Below the pieces are notes generated by a model. That model did not search any database. It was given only the letters and a program-made list of their open reading frames with translations, and was not told the DNA's origin. DNA of 64,000 bases, taken from assembly GCF_000807855.2 (NCBI RefSeq), contig NZ_JRYR02000001.1, positions 2,965,285 to 3,029,284 of the forward strand, in the 5' to 3' direction. The DNA is from Flammeovirga pacifica (GTDB lineage: Bacteria > Bacteroidota > Bacteroidia > Cytophagales > Flammeovirgaceae). This document shows, piece by piece, positions 20,155 to 28,556 of this stretch. The position numbers and the translations under genes are program-made. Positions within the stretch are counted from its first letter, which is position 1. Every line of letters starts with the position of its first letter.

Positions 20155-20773
20155 TAAACTGCATTATATATCCACAGAAAAAAAAGACAAAAACCACCTT
20201 CAGCATATTAAAGAAGCTTGTGAGGCAGGGTGTCGATGGATACAATTAAGGGCAAAAGAAGTTACCGTAGAAGAATATATTGCCTTAGGAATTGAGGCAA
20301 AAAAAATTACCGATCAGTTTAATGCTGTATTGTTGATCAATGATCAACCTAAAGTAGCCAAAGCCATTGGTGCGGATGGTGTACATGTAGGTAAAGAGGA
20401 TATATCGCCTGCAAAGGCAAAAGAAATTCTAGGTAAAGGTAAAATTGTTGGAGGCACAGCCAATACGATCGAAGATATTCAGCGATTGTATGATTTTGGT
20501 GTTGACTACATCGGTCTTGGTCCTTTTAGATTTACACAAACAAAGAAAAAGTTAAGCCCAATTTTAGGACTTGAAGGTTACCAAAACCTTTTAGATGAAT
20601 GTAAAAACAGAAGTATTGATACTCCTATTATCGCTATTGGAGGTATTGAAACAACCGATGTTAAGAGCATTTTATCTACGGGAATATACGGAATAGCCAT
20701 TTCTGGATTAATAGCAAATGCTGTTCAACCAGAAAAAGTAGTTTCCGAATTGGAAGTAGAATTGGCATTGTAA
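20147..20773 (+). CDS. thiE: Thiamine phosphate synthase
   Basis: Joins HMP diphosphate and thiazole phosphate to give thiamine monophosphate. The 208-aa TIM barrel shows [39 protein letters not shown] and AIGGI, matching the substrate and magnesium-binding loops of genuine ThiE. In the diverged paralogue upstream the NDxP loop is lost, so this is the working coupling enzyme. It overlaps thiD by 8 nt; thiG follows after 11 nt. Confidence 0.93.
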   Translation: MISKLHYISTEKKDKNHLQHIKEACEAGCRWIQLRAKEVTVEEYIALGIEAKKITDQFNAVLLINDQPKVAKAIGADGVHVGKEDISPAKAKEILGKGKIVGGTANTIEDIQRLYDFGVDYIGLGPFRFTQTKKKLSPILGLEGYQNLLDECKNRSIDTPIIAIGGIETTDVKSILSTGIYGIAISGLIANAVQPEKVVSELEVELAL

Positions 20774-20784
20774 ACTTTAGAAAA

Positions 20785-21558
20785 ATGGATCAATTAGTAA
20801 TTGCAGATAAAACTTTTAACTCAAGACTTTTTACTGGTACAGGTAAATTTATGTCGAATGAGTTGATGGAGAAATCTCTTTTAGCATCAGGATCAGAGTT
20901 GGTTACTGTTGCATTAAAAAGAGTAAATGTTGACAACCCTGAAGATGATGTGTTAGCTCATCTTAAACATGATCAGTTCAACCTATTACCGAATACTTCT
21001 GGAGCTAGAACAGCTAAAGAAGCTGTATTTGCAGCGCAGTTAGCAAGAGAAGCACTAGGTACTAACTGGGTGAAATTAGAAATTCACCCCGACCCAAAAT
21101 ACTTGATGCCAGACCCTATCGAAACGCTTCTTGCTGCCGAGGAAATGGTAAAACAAGGTTTTGTGGTATTACCTTACATACATGCAGACCCTGTTTTATG
21201 TAAACGTTTAGAAGATGTTGGATGTGCAGCAGTGATGCCACTAGGTGCTCCTATTGGTAGTAACAAAGGGTTAAAAACATTGGATTTCCTAGAAATTATT
21301 ATCGAACAAAGTAATGTTCCGGTAGTTGTAGATGCTGGTATCGGTGCTCCTTCTCACGCGGCTCATGCCATGGAATTAGGTGCAGATGCAGTTCTAGTAA
21401 ATACTGCTATTGCAGTAGCAGGTGATCCTGTAGCAATGGGTGAAGCATTTGGACAAGCGGTAGCAGCTGGTCGTGCAGCACATTTAGCACAAGTAGCACA
21501 ACCGAGGGTTACTGCCGAGGCAAGTTCGCCGTTGACGGGATTCTTAAATCAACTGTAA
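20785..21558 (+). CDS. thiG: Thiazole synthase ThiG
   Basis: Forms the thiazole phosphate ring from deoxyxylulose phosphate, dehydroglycine (from ThiH) and ThiS thiocarboxylate. It is a 257-aa (beta/alpha)8 barrel. The imine-forming lysine is Lys97 in [10 protein letters not shown], after the conserved [54 protein letters not shown] close the active site. Length and motifs are fully normal. Confidence 0.96.
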   Translation: MDQLVIADKTFNSRLFTGTGKFMSNELMEKSLLASGSELVTVALKRVNVDNPEDDVLAHLKHDQFNLLPNTSGARTAKEAVFAAQLAREALGTNWVKLEIHPDPKYLMPDPIETLLAAEEMVKQGFVVLPYIHADPVLCKRLEDVGCAAVMPLGAPIGSNKGLKTLDFLEIIIEQSNVPVVVDAGIGAPSHAAHAMELGADAVLVNTAIAVAGDPVAMGEAFGQAVAAGRAAHLAQVAQPRVTAEASSPLTGFLNQL

Positions 21559-21750
21559 GTTAGGTAGGAATTAGGAGTTTGAAGTTTGAAGTTTCTCATA
21601 CCACAAAACTTGTCAAACCCTTATATGTATTTTAATGAATCTATAAAAGATTTATACATTACTTCCTTCTTCTCGTTTTACTCAAAAAATAGTTTTCATT
21701 TAAAAACTATTAGTTCCTAACTCCTAGTTTCTAATTACTAGTTTATAAAT
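21559..21750. repeat. Inverted-repeat element between thiG and thiH
   Basis: 192 bases without a gene split an otherwise tightly packed operon. TAGGAATTAGGAGTT (21565-21579) is an imperfect inverted repeat of AGTTCCTAACTCCTA (21712-21726). An inner perfect 9-bp hairpin joins AATAGTTTT (21688-21696) to AAAACTATT (21703-21711). TTTGAAG is also tandemly repeated near 21578-21591. The bounded, foldable structure suggests a small non-autonomous insertion or an RNA processing element. Confidence 0.5.
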
Positions 21751-22860
21751 ATGTACCAAGATTTATTCTATCAGCATAATTGGGATGATGTTAAAGCTAG
21801 CATCTATTCTAAAACTGCTCACGATGTAGAAAGAGCATTAGGGAAAGAAAGAAGAACTTTGGAAGATTTCAAAGCTTTAATCTCCCCTGCCGCTGAACCT
21901 TATTTGGAACAGATGGCACAATTGAGTCATCAACTCACAAAAAAGAGATTTGGTAGCACTATTCAAATGTATACTCCCATGTATCTTTCGAATGAGTGCC
22001 AGAATATATGTACTTACTGTGGTTTCTCTTTAGACAATAAAGTAAGAAGAAGAACTTTATCTGACGAAGAAATTATTTGTGAAGCAGAAGCCATCAGAGC
22101 AATGGGCTTTGAACATATTCTTTTGGTAACTGGTGAAGCCAATAGAACAGTAGGTGTTCAATACATCAAAAAAGCGATTCAATTAGTTAAACCTTATTTC
22201 TCTCATATTGCCATGGAAGTTCAACCAATGGATCAGCATGAGTATGAAGAATTAATTGATGCCGGATTGAATACTGTCTTAGTATATCAAGAAACCTATC
22301 ACAAAGAAGATTATAAAAAGCATCACCCAAAAGGGAAAAAATCTAATTTTGATTATAGAGTAGATACCCCTGATCGTTTAGGTAAAGCAGGTATTCATAA
22401 AATTGGATTAGGTGTTTTGATTGGTTTAGAAGACTGGAGAACTGATTCTTTCTTTACAGCACAGCATTTAGACTATCTCGAAAGAACCTACTGGCAAACA
22501 AAATATTCCATATCATTTCCAAGACTAAGACCTTTTTCTGGTGGCTTAGAACCTAAAGTGGAAATGAATGATAGAGAATTAGTACAACTTATTTGCGCCT
22601 ATAGACTTCTTGATGAAGAAGTGGAATTATCTCTTTCAACAAGGGAGCATCCTATTTTTAGAGACAACATTATTAAGTTGGGAATTACATCAGCAAGTGC
22701 GGGATCAAAAACAAATCCTGGCGGTTATGTAGTAGAGCCTGAATCTTTAGAACAATTTGAGATTTCTGATGAAAGATCTGCCGAAGAATTTGCTGCTATG
22801 GTAAAAAGCCAAGGGTATGAAGTTGTTTGGAAAGATTGGGATATGGCACTACAGTCGTAG
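21751..22860 (+). CDS. thiH: 2-iminoacetate synthase ThiH
   Basis: Radical SAM lyase that cleaves tyrosine to dehydroglycine for ThiG; use of ThiH rather than the oxidase ThiO fits an organism able to live with little oxygen. The cluster motif CxxxCxxC is at Cys83, Cys87 and Cys90 (CQNICTYC). LLVTGEA, MEVQPM, VYQETYH and LRPFSGG are family motifs, and the C-terminal BATS-type domain is complete. It has 369 aa, a normal length. Confidence 0.95.
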   Translation: MYQDLFYQHNWDDVKASIYSKTAHDVERALGKERRTLEDFKALISPAAEPYLEQMAQLSHQLTKKRFGSTIQMYTPMYLSNECQNICTYCGFSLDNKVRRRTLSDEEIICEAEAIRAMGFEHILLVTGEANRTVGVQYIKKAIQLVKPYFSHIAMEVQPMDQHEYEELIDAGLNTVLVYQETYHKEDYKKHHPKGKKSNFDYRVDTPDRLGKAGIHKIGLGVLIGLEDWRTDSFFTAQHLDYLERTYWQTKYSISFPRLRPFSGGLEPKVEMNDRELVQLICAYRLLDEEVELSLSTREHPIFRDNIIKLGITSASAGSKTNPGGYVVEPESLEQFEISDERSAEEFAAMVKSQGYEVVWKDWDMALQS

Positions 22861-22894
22861 AGAAAAGTTATAAAATCTATATCAGTTGAATAGT

Positions 22895-23965
22895 ATGTTG
22901 ACGAAAGAGGAATATAAGAGATACGATAGACACATCCGTTTAAAAGAAATGGGTGTTGAAGGACAACAAAAACTTAAAAATGCCACTGTTTTAATTATTG
23001 GAGCAGGCGGCTTAGGTTGTCCTGTCTCACAATATCTTGCAGCTGCAGGTGTGGGTCATCTCATTATTGTAGATCATGATGTCGTATCCATTTCCAATCT
23101 TCAACGTCAAATAATGTTTACTACAGAAGATGTAGGTAAACCCAAAGCAGAGGTCATTCAAAAGAGGTTAAATGCCATGAATCCTCATGTGAAGGTGACA
23201 ACAATATTACAGCAATTTAATACCAAAAATGCTTTAGATATCATCGCTCAAGCGGATGTAATTGTAGACGGCACAGATAACTTTTCTTCTCGTTATTTAA
23301 TTAATGACGCCTGTGTCATTCAAAACAAACCTTTAGTTTCTGCCTCTATACAAGGGTTTGATGGTCAACTTTCTGTATTTAATTATAACGAAGGTCCCAC
23401 CTATCGCTGTATTTTTCCCAATCCTCCATCAGCAGAAGAAGCACCAAATTGCAATGAAATTGGAGTAGTTGGAGCTATGGTTGGTGTGTTAGGTACGATG
23501 CAGGCAACAGAAGTGATCAAACTCATTACAAATGTTGGTAAGTGCTTAAGTGGCGAGCTTTTGTTGATAAGTGGCCTAGATATGAGTTTTCAAACACTTA
23601 AATTTAAGAAAAACACAAAAGTTGCCAACATAACCACTTTGGGTGAGTATAATTTTGACTTTTGTGCAGTGCCTGATGAAGAAATTGAGATTACTTATTC
23701 ACAATTAGAAGAGTTACTCACACAAGAGGGCACAGTGTTAGTAGACGTAAGAGAAGCCTACGAAAGAGAAATTGACGACATTGGAGGTATACATATCCCA
23801 TTGCCTGAACTAGAAGACAGTATAGAGGAAATCCCATCATCAAAAAATTTAATTTTTTATTGTCAGTCAGGAAAGAGAAGTTTAGCTGCAGTTGACTTGT
23901 ATAAAAAAAACTCAAAAAAATCTTTAAATATTTTAAGTTTAAAGGGTGGATTAGAATTATTGTAA
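22895..23965 (+). CDS. ThiF/MoeB-type adenylyltransferase with C-terminal rhodanese domain
   Basis: E1-like enzyme that adenylates the ThiS C-terminus, here fused to a sulfurtransferase domain that could load the sulfur itself. ThiF/MoeB domain about 1-245: nucleotide loop GAGGLGCPVSQYLAAAGVG, DHDVVSISNLQRQ, and the DGTDNFSSRY motif. Rhodanese domain about 260-356: VLVDVREAYE and the active-site loop YCQSGKRS. The CxxC zinc pairs of E. coli ThiF/MoeB are missing (TYRC has one cysteine, and no later pair is seen). The frame reaches TTG 22886, but ATG 22895 is preferred (356 aa). It is the last gene of the thi operon and may also serve MoaD. Confidence 0.85.
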   Translation: MLTKEEYKRYDRHIRLKEMGVEGQQKLKNATVLIIGAGGLGCPVSQYLAAAGVGHLIIVDHDVVSISNLQRQIMFTTEDVGKPKAEVIQKRLNAMNPHVKVTTILQQFNTKNALDIIAQADVIVDGTDNFSSRYLINDACVIQNKPLVSASIQGFDGQLSVFNYNEGPTYRCIFPNPPSAEEAPNCNEIGVVGAMVGVLGTMQATEVIKLITNVGKCLSGELLLISGLDMSFQTLKFKKNTKVANITTLGEYNFDFCAVPDEEIEITYSQLEELLTQEGTVLVDVREAYEREIDDIGGIHIPLPELEDSIEEIPSSKNLIFYCQSGKRSLAAVDLYKKNSKKSLNILSLKGGLELL

Positions 23966-23977
23966 GGGGTAAAAACC

Positions 23978-23985
23978 TATATTTG
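23978..23985 (+). promoter_or_regulatory. -7 promoter box before the glycan cluster
   Basis: TATATTTG matches TAnnTTTG and lies 32 nt before the start of the first glycosyltransferase gene, just after the thiF stop. No TTG occurs at the expected -33 spacing, so this is a single-box match. Confidence 0.4.
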
Positions 23986-24017
23986 TGGACTAAATATGAT
24001 GTGTCCCTCCCTTATCA

Positions 24018-25022
24018 ATGAAAATTCTAAATAAAATATCTAACCTATTATCGTTTCGTCATAATCCGATCAAAGCGATATATTATTTACAATATGGTTT
24101 TGAGGAATTCATGATTCCCCATAAACTATATAAATACAATAAAACTATACTTCTAAGAAATTTAGAAGACAAACAGTACATCAGAAAAAGAGTAGATTAT
24201 TATAATAAATTGAATACTAAATATAATATTCCTACTAATTCTATTCGGCTTTCTGACCTCAAATTGACAGGTCATTCTAGCACCTATTATTTTGACCTCA
24301 CATTAATATCAGACTTGTTTAGTAAGCATAAGAAAATCAATTTCTTATTTGGTGATATAACACATGTTCCTGATGAACCTACTATTGTAAAAAGTAGACC
24401 TATTTCAGACAATAATCAAAATAGTATTCTATTAAAACTCAATAAAATAAGACATTTTAATTTTATTGATGATTGGAAAAAATTTGACGATAAAAAAAAT
24501 ATGCTTGTTACCCGAGGACAAGTATTTATCAATCATAAAAACAGAATAGATCTTCTTGAAAAATATTTTGACCACCCCCTTTGTAACATAGGAAATACTA
24601 GAAAAGATCTAGAAGCAGAAGCAACTCCCTCAGGCAGAACATTTAATATGAATACAATGTCTATTGAAGAACAATTAGATTATAAATTCATTTTTGCTTG
24701 GGAAGGTAATGATGTAGCAACTAATTTAAAATGGATTATGTCCTCCAATTCAATTGCCGTTATGCCTACACCTAAAAACGAAACATGGTTTATGGAAGGA
24801 TCTTTAACACCTGATTATCACTACATTCATGTCAAAGATGATTATTCTGATTTAATTGAAAAGATAAAGTATTACTCTGATAATTCTAGTGAGGCAAAAA
24901 ATATTATTCAGAATGCTCATGATTTTGTAAATCAATTTAATGATATTAGGAGGGAACTTCAGATACAAACTTTAGTTCTTGATAAATACTTTAAGAATTC
25001 AGATCAATATCCTATTAAATAA
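24018..25022 (+). CDS. GT90-like (CAP10 / LPS-modifying) glycosyltransferase
   Basis: 334-aa protein resembling the CAP10/GT90 family of LPS-modifying and capsule glycosyltransferases. The best evidence is the C-terminal half: YKFIFAWEGNDVATNLKWIMSSNS, then WFMEGSLTPDYHYIHVKDDYSDLIEKI, which follow the family pattern for sugar-nucleotide binding. No signal peptide or membrane segment is seen, so it probably acts at the cytoplasmic membrane face. It opens a seven-gene rightward cluster; the next gene starts after 2 nt. Confidence 0.75.
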   Translation: MKILNKISNLLSFRHNPIKAIYYLQYGFEEFMIPHKLYKYNKTILLRNLEDKQYIRKRVDYYNKLNTKYNIPTNSIRLSDLKLTGHSSTYYFDLTLISDLFSKHKKINFLFGDITHVPDEPTIVKSRPISDNNQNSILLKLNKIRHFNFIDDWKKFDDKKNMLVTRGQVFINHKNRIDLLEKYFDHPLCNIGNTRKDLEAEATPSGRTFNMNTMSIEEQLDYKFIFAWEGNDVATNLKWIMSSNSIAVMPTPKNETWFMEGSLTPDYHYIHVKDDYSDLIEKIKYYSDNSSEAKNIIQNAHDFVNQFNDIRRELQIQTLVLDKYFKNSDQYPIK

Positions 25023-25024
25023 AC

Positions 25025-25885
25025 ATGAAAATTTCAGGTTTTAGTTTTATCAAAAACGCAATTAAGTACGATTACCCAGTTGTAGAAGCAATTACATCAA
25101 TTTTACCACTTTGTGACGAATTTGTTGTTGCTGTTGGAAACTGTGATGACGGTACAAGAGAACTTATAGAAAATATCGATCCTAAAATCAGAATTATTGA
25201 TACAATTTGGGACGAAACTTTAAAAACTGGTGGTAGTGTTTTAGCCGACGAAACCAATAAAGCATTTAAAGAGATTGCTAAAGATTCTAATTGGTGTTTC
25301 TACATTCAAGGAGATGAAGCATTACACGAGGATTATATTCCTACAGTAAAACAAGCAATGCTTAAATACAAAGACGACAATCAAGTCGACGGATTACTAT
25401 TCAATTATAAACACTTCTATGGATCTTATGATTATGTTGGTGCCTCAACTAAATGGTATAGACATGAAATAAGGGTGATTAAAAATAATCCTGAGATTTA
25501 TTCTTATAGAGATGCTCAAGGCTTTAGAAAAGGTGATAATCAGAAGTTAAAAGTTAAAGCTGTAGATGCATTTATTTATCATTATGGATGGGTACGTCCT
25601 CCTGAAAAAATGATGGCAAAACAAAGTAGTTTTAGTACTTTATATAATAACGGTACTCCTACTATTGAAGGTGCAAAATTTGACTATTCAGAAATTGATT
25701 CCTTAAGTCTTTTTGAAGGGACACATCCAAAAGTAATACATTCGAGAATAGCTGGAAAAAACTGGAGCTTTGACCAAGATATTAGTATTACAAACTATTC
25801 ATTTAAAGAAAAGGTGAAACAATTTGTAATGAAATTAACTGGCGGATATATTATTGGAGAATACAAAAACTATATCAAAATTTAA
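25025..25885 (+). CDS. Glycosyltransferase family 2-like protein
   Basis: 286 aa. The GT-A fold is suggested by the opening KISGFSFIKNAIKYDYPVVEAI, the DEFVVAVGNCDDGT segment and CFYIQGDEALHE, which supplies the metal-binding acidic motif (GDE) in place of DxD. The C-terminal part has many Trp and Tyr and the HYGWVRPPEKM stretch seen in similar Bacteroidota enzymes. It is soluble and likely uses a nucleotide sugar to extend the surface glycan. Sugar specificity is unknown. Confidence 0.8.
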   Translation: MKISGFSFIKNAIKYDYPVVEAITSILPLCDEFVVAVGNCDDGTRELIENIDPKIRIIDTIWDETLKTGGSVLADETNKAFKEIAKDSNWCFYIQGDEALHEDYIPTVKQAMLKYKDDNQVDGLLFNYKHFYGSYDYVGASTKWYRHEIRVIKNNPEIYSYRDAQGFRKGDNQKLKVKAVDAFIYHYGWVRPPEKMMAKQSSFSTLYNNGTPTIEGAKFDYSEIDSLSLFEGTHPKVIHSRIAGKNWSFDQDISITNYSFKEKVKQFVMKLTGGYIIGEYKNYIKI

Positions 25886-25933
25886 TTATTATTTGATATC
25901 TAAATTCTTCTTTAATACTAACAAACAAAAGTA

Positions 25934-25941
25934 TATCTTTG
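25934..25941 (+). promoter_or_regulatory. Internal -7 box four bases before a GTG start
   Basis: TATCTTTG is a perfect TAnnTTTG match, and only CATC separates it from the GTG start at 25946. With the usual -7 geometry the transcript would begin at or within a base or two of the start codon, giving a leaderless mRNA. No TTG is found at -33. Confidence 0.6.
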
Positions 25942-25945
25942 CATC

Positions 25946-26680
25946 GTGAAAGAAAATCTAGTAATAACACCAACCTATAATGAAATCGAGAACATTGAAC
26001 TGATCATAAGAGCAGTAATGAATCTCGATACTCCTTTTGACATGCTAATTGTCGATGATGGATCTCCTGATGGTACAGGATCCAAAGTTAAGGAGTTGAT
26101 GCAAGAATTTGAAGGCCGTCTATTTTTAGAAGAAAGAACTGAAAAAAATGGTTTAGGCACTGCATATATTCATGGCTTTAAATGGGCTTTAGAAAGAGAA
26201 TATCAATATGTCTATGAGATGGATGCTGATTTCTCTCACAACCCTAACGATCTACCCAAATTATATAGTGCATGTAAAGAAGACGGGTATGACATGGCTG
26301 TAGGATCAAGATATAAATCTGGTGTGAATGTAGTGAATTGGCCAATGGGAAGAGTATTGATGTCTTATTTTGCCAGTAAGTATGTTCAGTTTATTACAGG
26401 TTTACCTATTAACGATACTACTGCAGGTTTTAAATGCTATACCAACAGAGTCTTACAAACATTGCTCAATAACGATAAAATTCACTTTGTAGGTTATGCT
26501 TTCCAAATTGAAATGAAATTCAAAACTTGGAAATACGGTTATAAAATTCAAGAAGTTCCTATCATCTTTACAGACAGAACAAGAGGAGAATCAAAAATGT
26601 CAACTAAAATTTTTAAAGAGGCATTCTTTGGGGTTATCTTCTTAAAAGTAAGAAGCTACTTTAGAAAATTTCATAAATAA
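25946..26680 (+). CDS. Polyprenol monophosphomannose synthase-like GT2
   Basis: 244-aa soluble GT2 enzyme of the DPM1 type, which transfers mannose or another hexose from a nucleotide sugar to a polyprenyl phosphate. VITPTYNEIENI opens the fold, VDDGSPDGTG binds the nucleotide, and MDADFSHNP is the DxD region. TAGFKCYTNRVL and RTRGESKMS match the family. The start is GTG. No C-terminal membrane domain is present, as in the short DPM1 subclass. It overlaps the glf start by one base (TAATG). Confidence 0.88.
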   Translation: MKENLVITPTYNEIENIELIIRAVMNLDTPFDMLIVDDGSPDGTGSKVKELMQEFEGRLFLEERTEKNGLGTAYIHGFKWALEREYQYVYEMDADFSHNPNDLPKLYSACKEDGYDMAVGSRYKSGVNVVNWPMGRVLMSYFASKYVQFITGLPINDTTAGFKCYTNRVLQTLLNNDKIHFVGYAFQIEMKFKTWKYGYKIQEVPIIFTDRTRGESKMSTKIFKEAFFGVIFLKVRSYFRKFHK

Positions 26681-27789
26681 TGACAAAAAACTATGACTAT
26701 GTCATTGTAGGATCAGGGCTTTTTGGTGCTGTTTTCGCCTACAAGATGAAACAAGCAGGACTAAAATGTTTAGTAATAGACAAAAGAGAACACCTTGGAG
26801 GCAATATATATTGTGAGAATGTAGAAGGAATTAATGTTCATAAATATGGCCCTCATATTTTTCATACCAATAGTAAAGAAATATGGGGTTTTGTGAATCA
26901 GTTTGTTGAATTCAATCATTTTAGATACTCCCCACTAGCAAACTACAAAGGTACATTATACAACTTGCCTTTCAATATGCACACTTTCTACCAATTTTGG
27001 GGAACACAAACTCCAGAAGAAGCAAAGCAAAAAATTGAAGAACAAAAAGCTAAATTAAACATCAAGAAGCCTCAGAATTTAGAAGAACAAGCTATTTCTT
27101 TAGTAGGAAATGATGTTTATGAACGCTTAATCAAAGGATATACCGAAAAACAATGGGGAAGAAATGCAAAAGATCTTCCATCATTTATTATTAAAAGATT
27201 ACCCGTAAGATATACTTACGACAACAATTACTTTAACGATAAATATCAAGGGATTCCAATTGGTGGATATAATAAATTAATTGATGGTTTATTAGAAGAT
27301 ATCGATGTTCTATTGAAGACGGATTACTTCGAGAACAAATCATCTTTTGATGAAATGGGTACTAAAGTAGTCTATACTGGTAAGATTGATGAGTTCTTCG
27401 ATTATCAATTGGGCTATTTAAACTACAGAAGCCTACGCTTTGAATCTGAAACTTTAGACAAAACAAACCATCAAGGTATAGCAGCAATTAACTATACTGA
27501 AAGAGAAATTCCATACACTCGTATTATTGAGCACAAGCATTTTGAGTATGGTACTCAAGATAAAACGGTAGTAACTAAGGAATATCCACAAGAGTGGGAT
27601 AAAGACAAAGAGCCTTATTACCCTGTTAACGACGAAACAAATTCTTCATTATACAACCGCTACAAAAAACTAGCAGAAGCTGAAAAAAATGTGATTTTTG
27701 GTGGCCGTCTGGCCGAATATAAATATTACGATATGCATCAAGTGATTGCCTCTGCATTAAAACGAGCTGAAAAAGAATTAGGTCTATGA
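26680..27789 (+). CDS. glf: UDP-galactopyranose mutase
   Basis: Flavoenzyme that interconverts UDP-galactopyranose and UDP-galactofuranose, so the locus product probably contains galactofuranose. It has 369 aa. The FAD motif IVGSGLFGAVFAYKMKQAG is at the start, followed by DKREHLGGN and KYGPHIFHT. NYKGTLYNLPFNM and GYTEKQWGR match the family, as do the substrate residues in PIGGYNKLI and VVYTGKIDEFFDY. GRLAEYKYYDMHQVI near the C-terminus closes the flavin site. It is tightly packed between the DPM1-like gene and a DUF4422 gene that begins within its last 4 nt. Confidence 0.95.
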   Translation: MTKNYDYVIVGSGLFGAVFAYKMKQAGLKCLVIDKREHLGGNIYCENVEGINVHKYGPHIFHTNSKEIWGFVNQFVEFNHFRYSPLANYKGTLYNLPFNMHTFYQFWGTQTPEEAKQKIEEQKAKLNIKKPQNLEEQAISLVGNDVYERLIKGYTEKQWGRNAKDLPSFIIKRLPVRYTYDNNYFNDKYQGIPIGGYNKLIDGLLEDIDVLLKTDYFENKSSFDEMGTKVVYTGKIDEFFDYQLGYLNYRSLRFESETLDKTNHQGIAAINYTEREIPYTRIIEHKHFEYGTQDKTVVTKEYPQEWDKDKEPYYPVNDETNSSLYNRYKKLAEAEKNVIFGGRLAEYKYYDMHQVIASALKRAEKELGL

Positions 27790-28556
27790 TTTTTGTAATC
27801 CATCATAAAGAATATCCTTACGTAGTAAATAGTTTATTTCAACCTATTCAAGTAGGTGCTGAGAATGCTACAGTTAATCTGCCATTTCTAAAAGATAATA
27901 CTGGTGATCATATTTCGGAGAAGAATCCATACTATGCAGAATTAACTGCCTTGTATTGGATATGGAAAAATTTTGATTTTAGTACATCAGATTTTGTTGG
28001 CTTATCTCATTATAGACGTTTTTTTGATTTTAGTTATAAAAAGATTTTTACTAAAAAGTCTCGAAAAATTGAAGAAGCTGATTTCGTAAAAAAACTATGT
28101 AAAGAGAAATACAATAAACGTATAAAATCTGCCTTAAAGGATAATGATATATTAATTTCAAGGCATGAAAAATGGCTCGATTTCTCTATAAAACAACAAT
28201 ACTTAGATTGGCACATTCAAAGTGACTGGGAAGCTCTAGAAAATACTGTTCTTGATCTATATCCGGAGTATAAATCATCGATTTCTAAATATTGGAATAC
28301 GCACCCATGTTACGTTCATTTATACAATATGTTCGTAATGAAAGTAGACGATTTTAAAATCTATGTAGAATGGCTTTTCTCTATATTATTTGAACTAGAG
28401 ACACGAATTGATGTAACCGACGAGAACTATAAAAGTGACCCTTATCAAACTAGAGTTTTTGGTTTTATGGCAGAACGTTTACTAAACTTATACATCAATC
28501 ATAATAACTTTAATAAAAAGGAGTATCAGAATGTACTTCTTAATGATCCTAAGTAG
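27786..28556 (+). CDS. DUF4422 glycosyltransferase
   Basis: 256-aa protein of the DUF4422 family, whose members lie in polysaccharide loci, often beside glf, and are considered glycosyltransferases. FVIHHKEYPYVVN, VGAENATVNLPFLKDNTGDHISEKNPYYAELTALYWIWKN and GLSHYRRFF are the hallmark N-terminal stretches. The pairing with glf makes a galactofuranosyl donor plausible but unproven. It overlaps glf by 4 nt and the next gene by 1 nt. Confidence 0.85.
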   Translation: MIFVIHHKEYPYVVNSLFQPIQVGAENATVNLPFLKDNTGDHISEKNPYYAELTALYWIWKNFDFSTSDFVGLSHYRRFFDFSYKKIFTKKSRKIEEADFVKKLCKEKYNKRIKSALKDNDILISRHEKWLDFSIKQQYLDWHIQSDWEALENTVLDLYPEYKSSISKYWNTHPCYVHLYNMFVMKVDDFKIYVEWLFSILFELETRIDVTDENYKSDPYQTRVFGFMAERLLNLYINHNNFNKKEYQNVLLNDPK

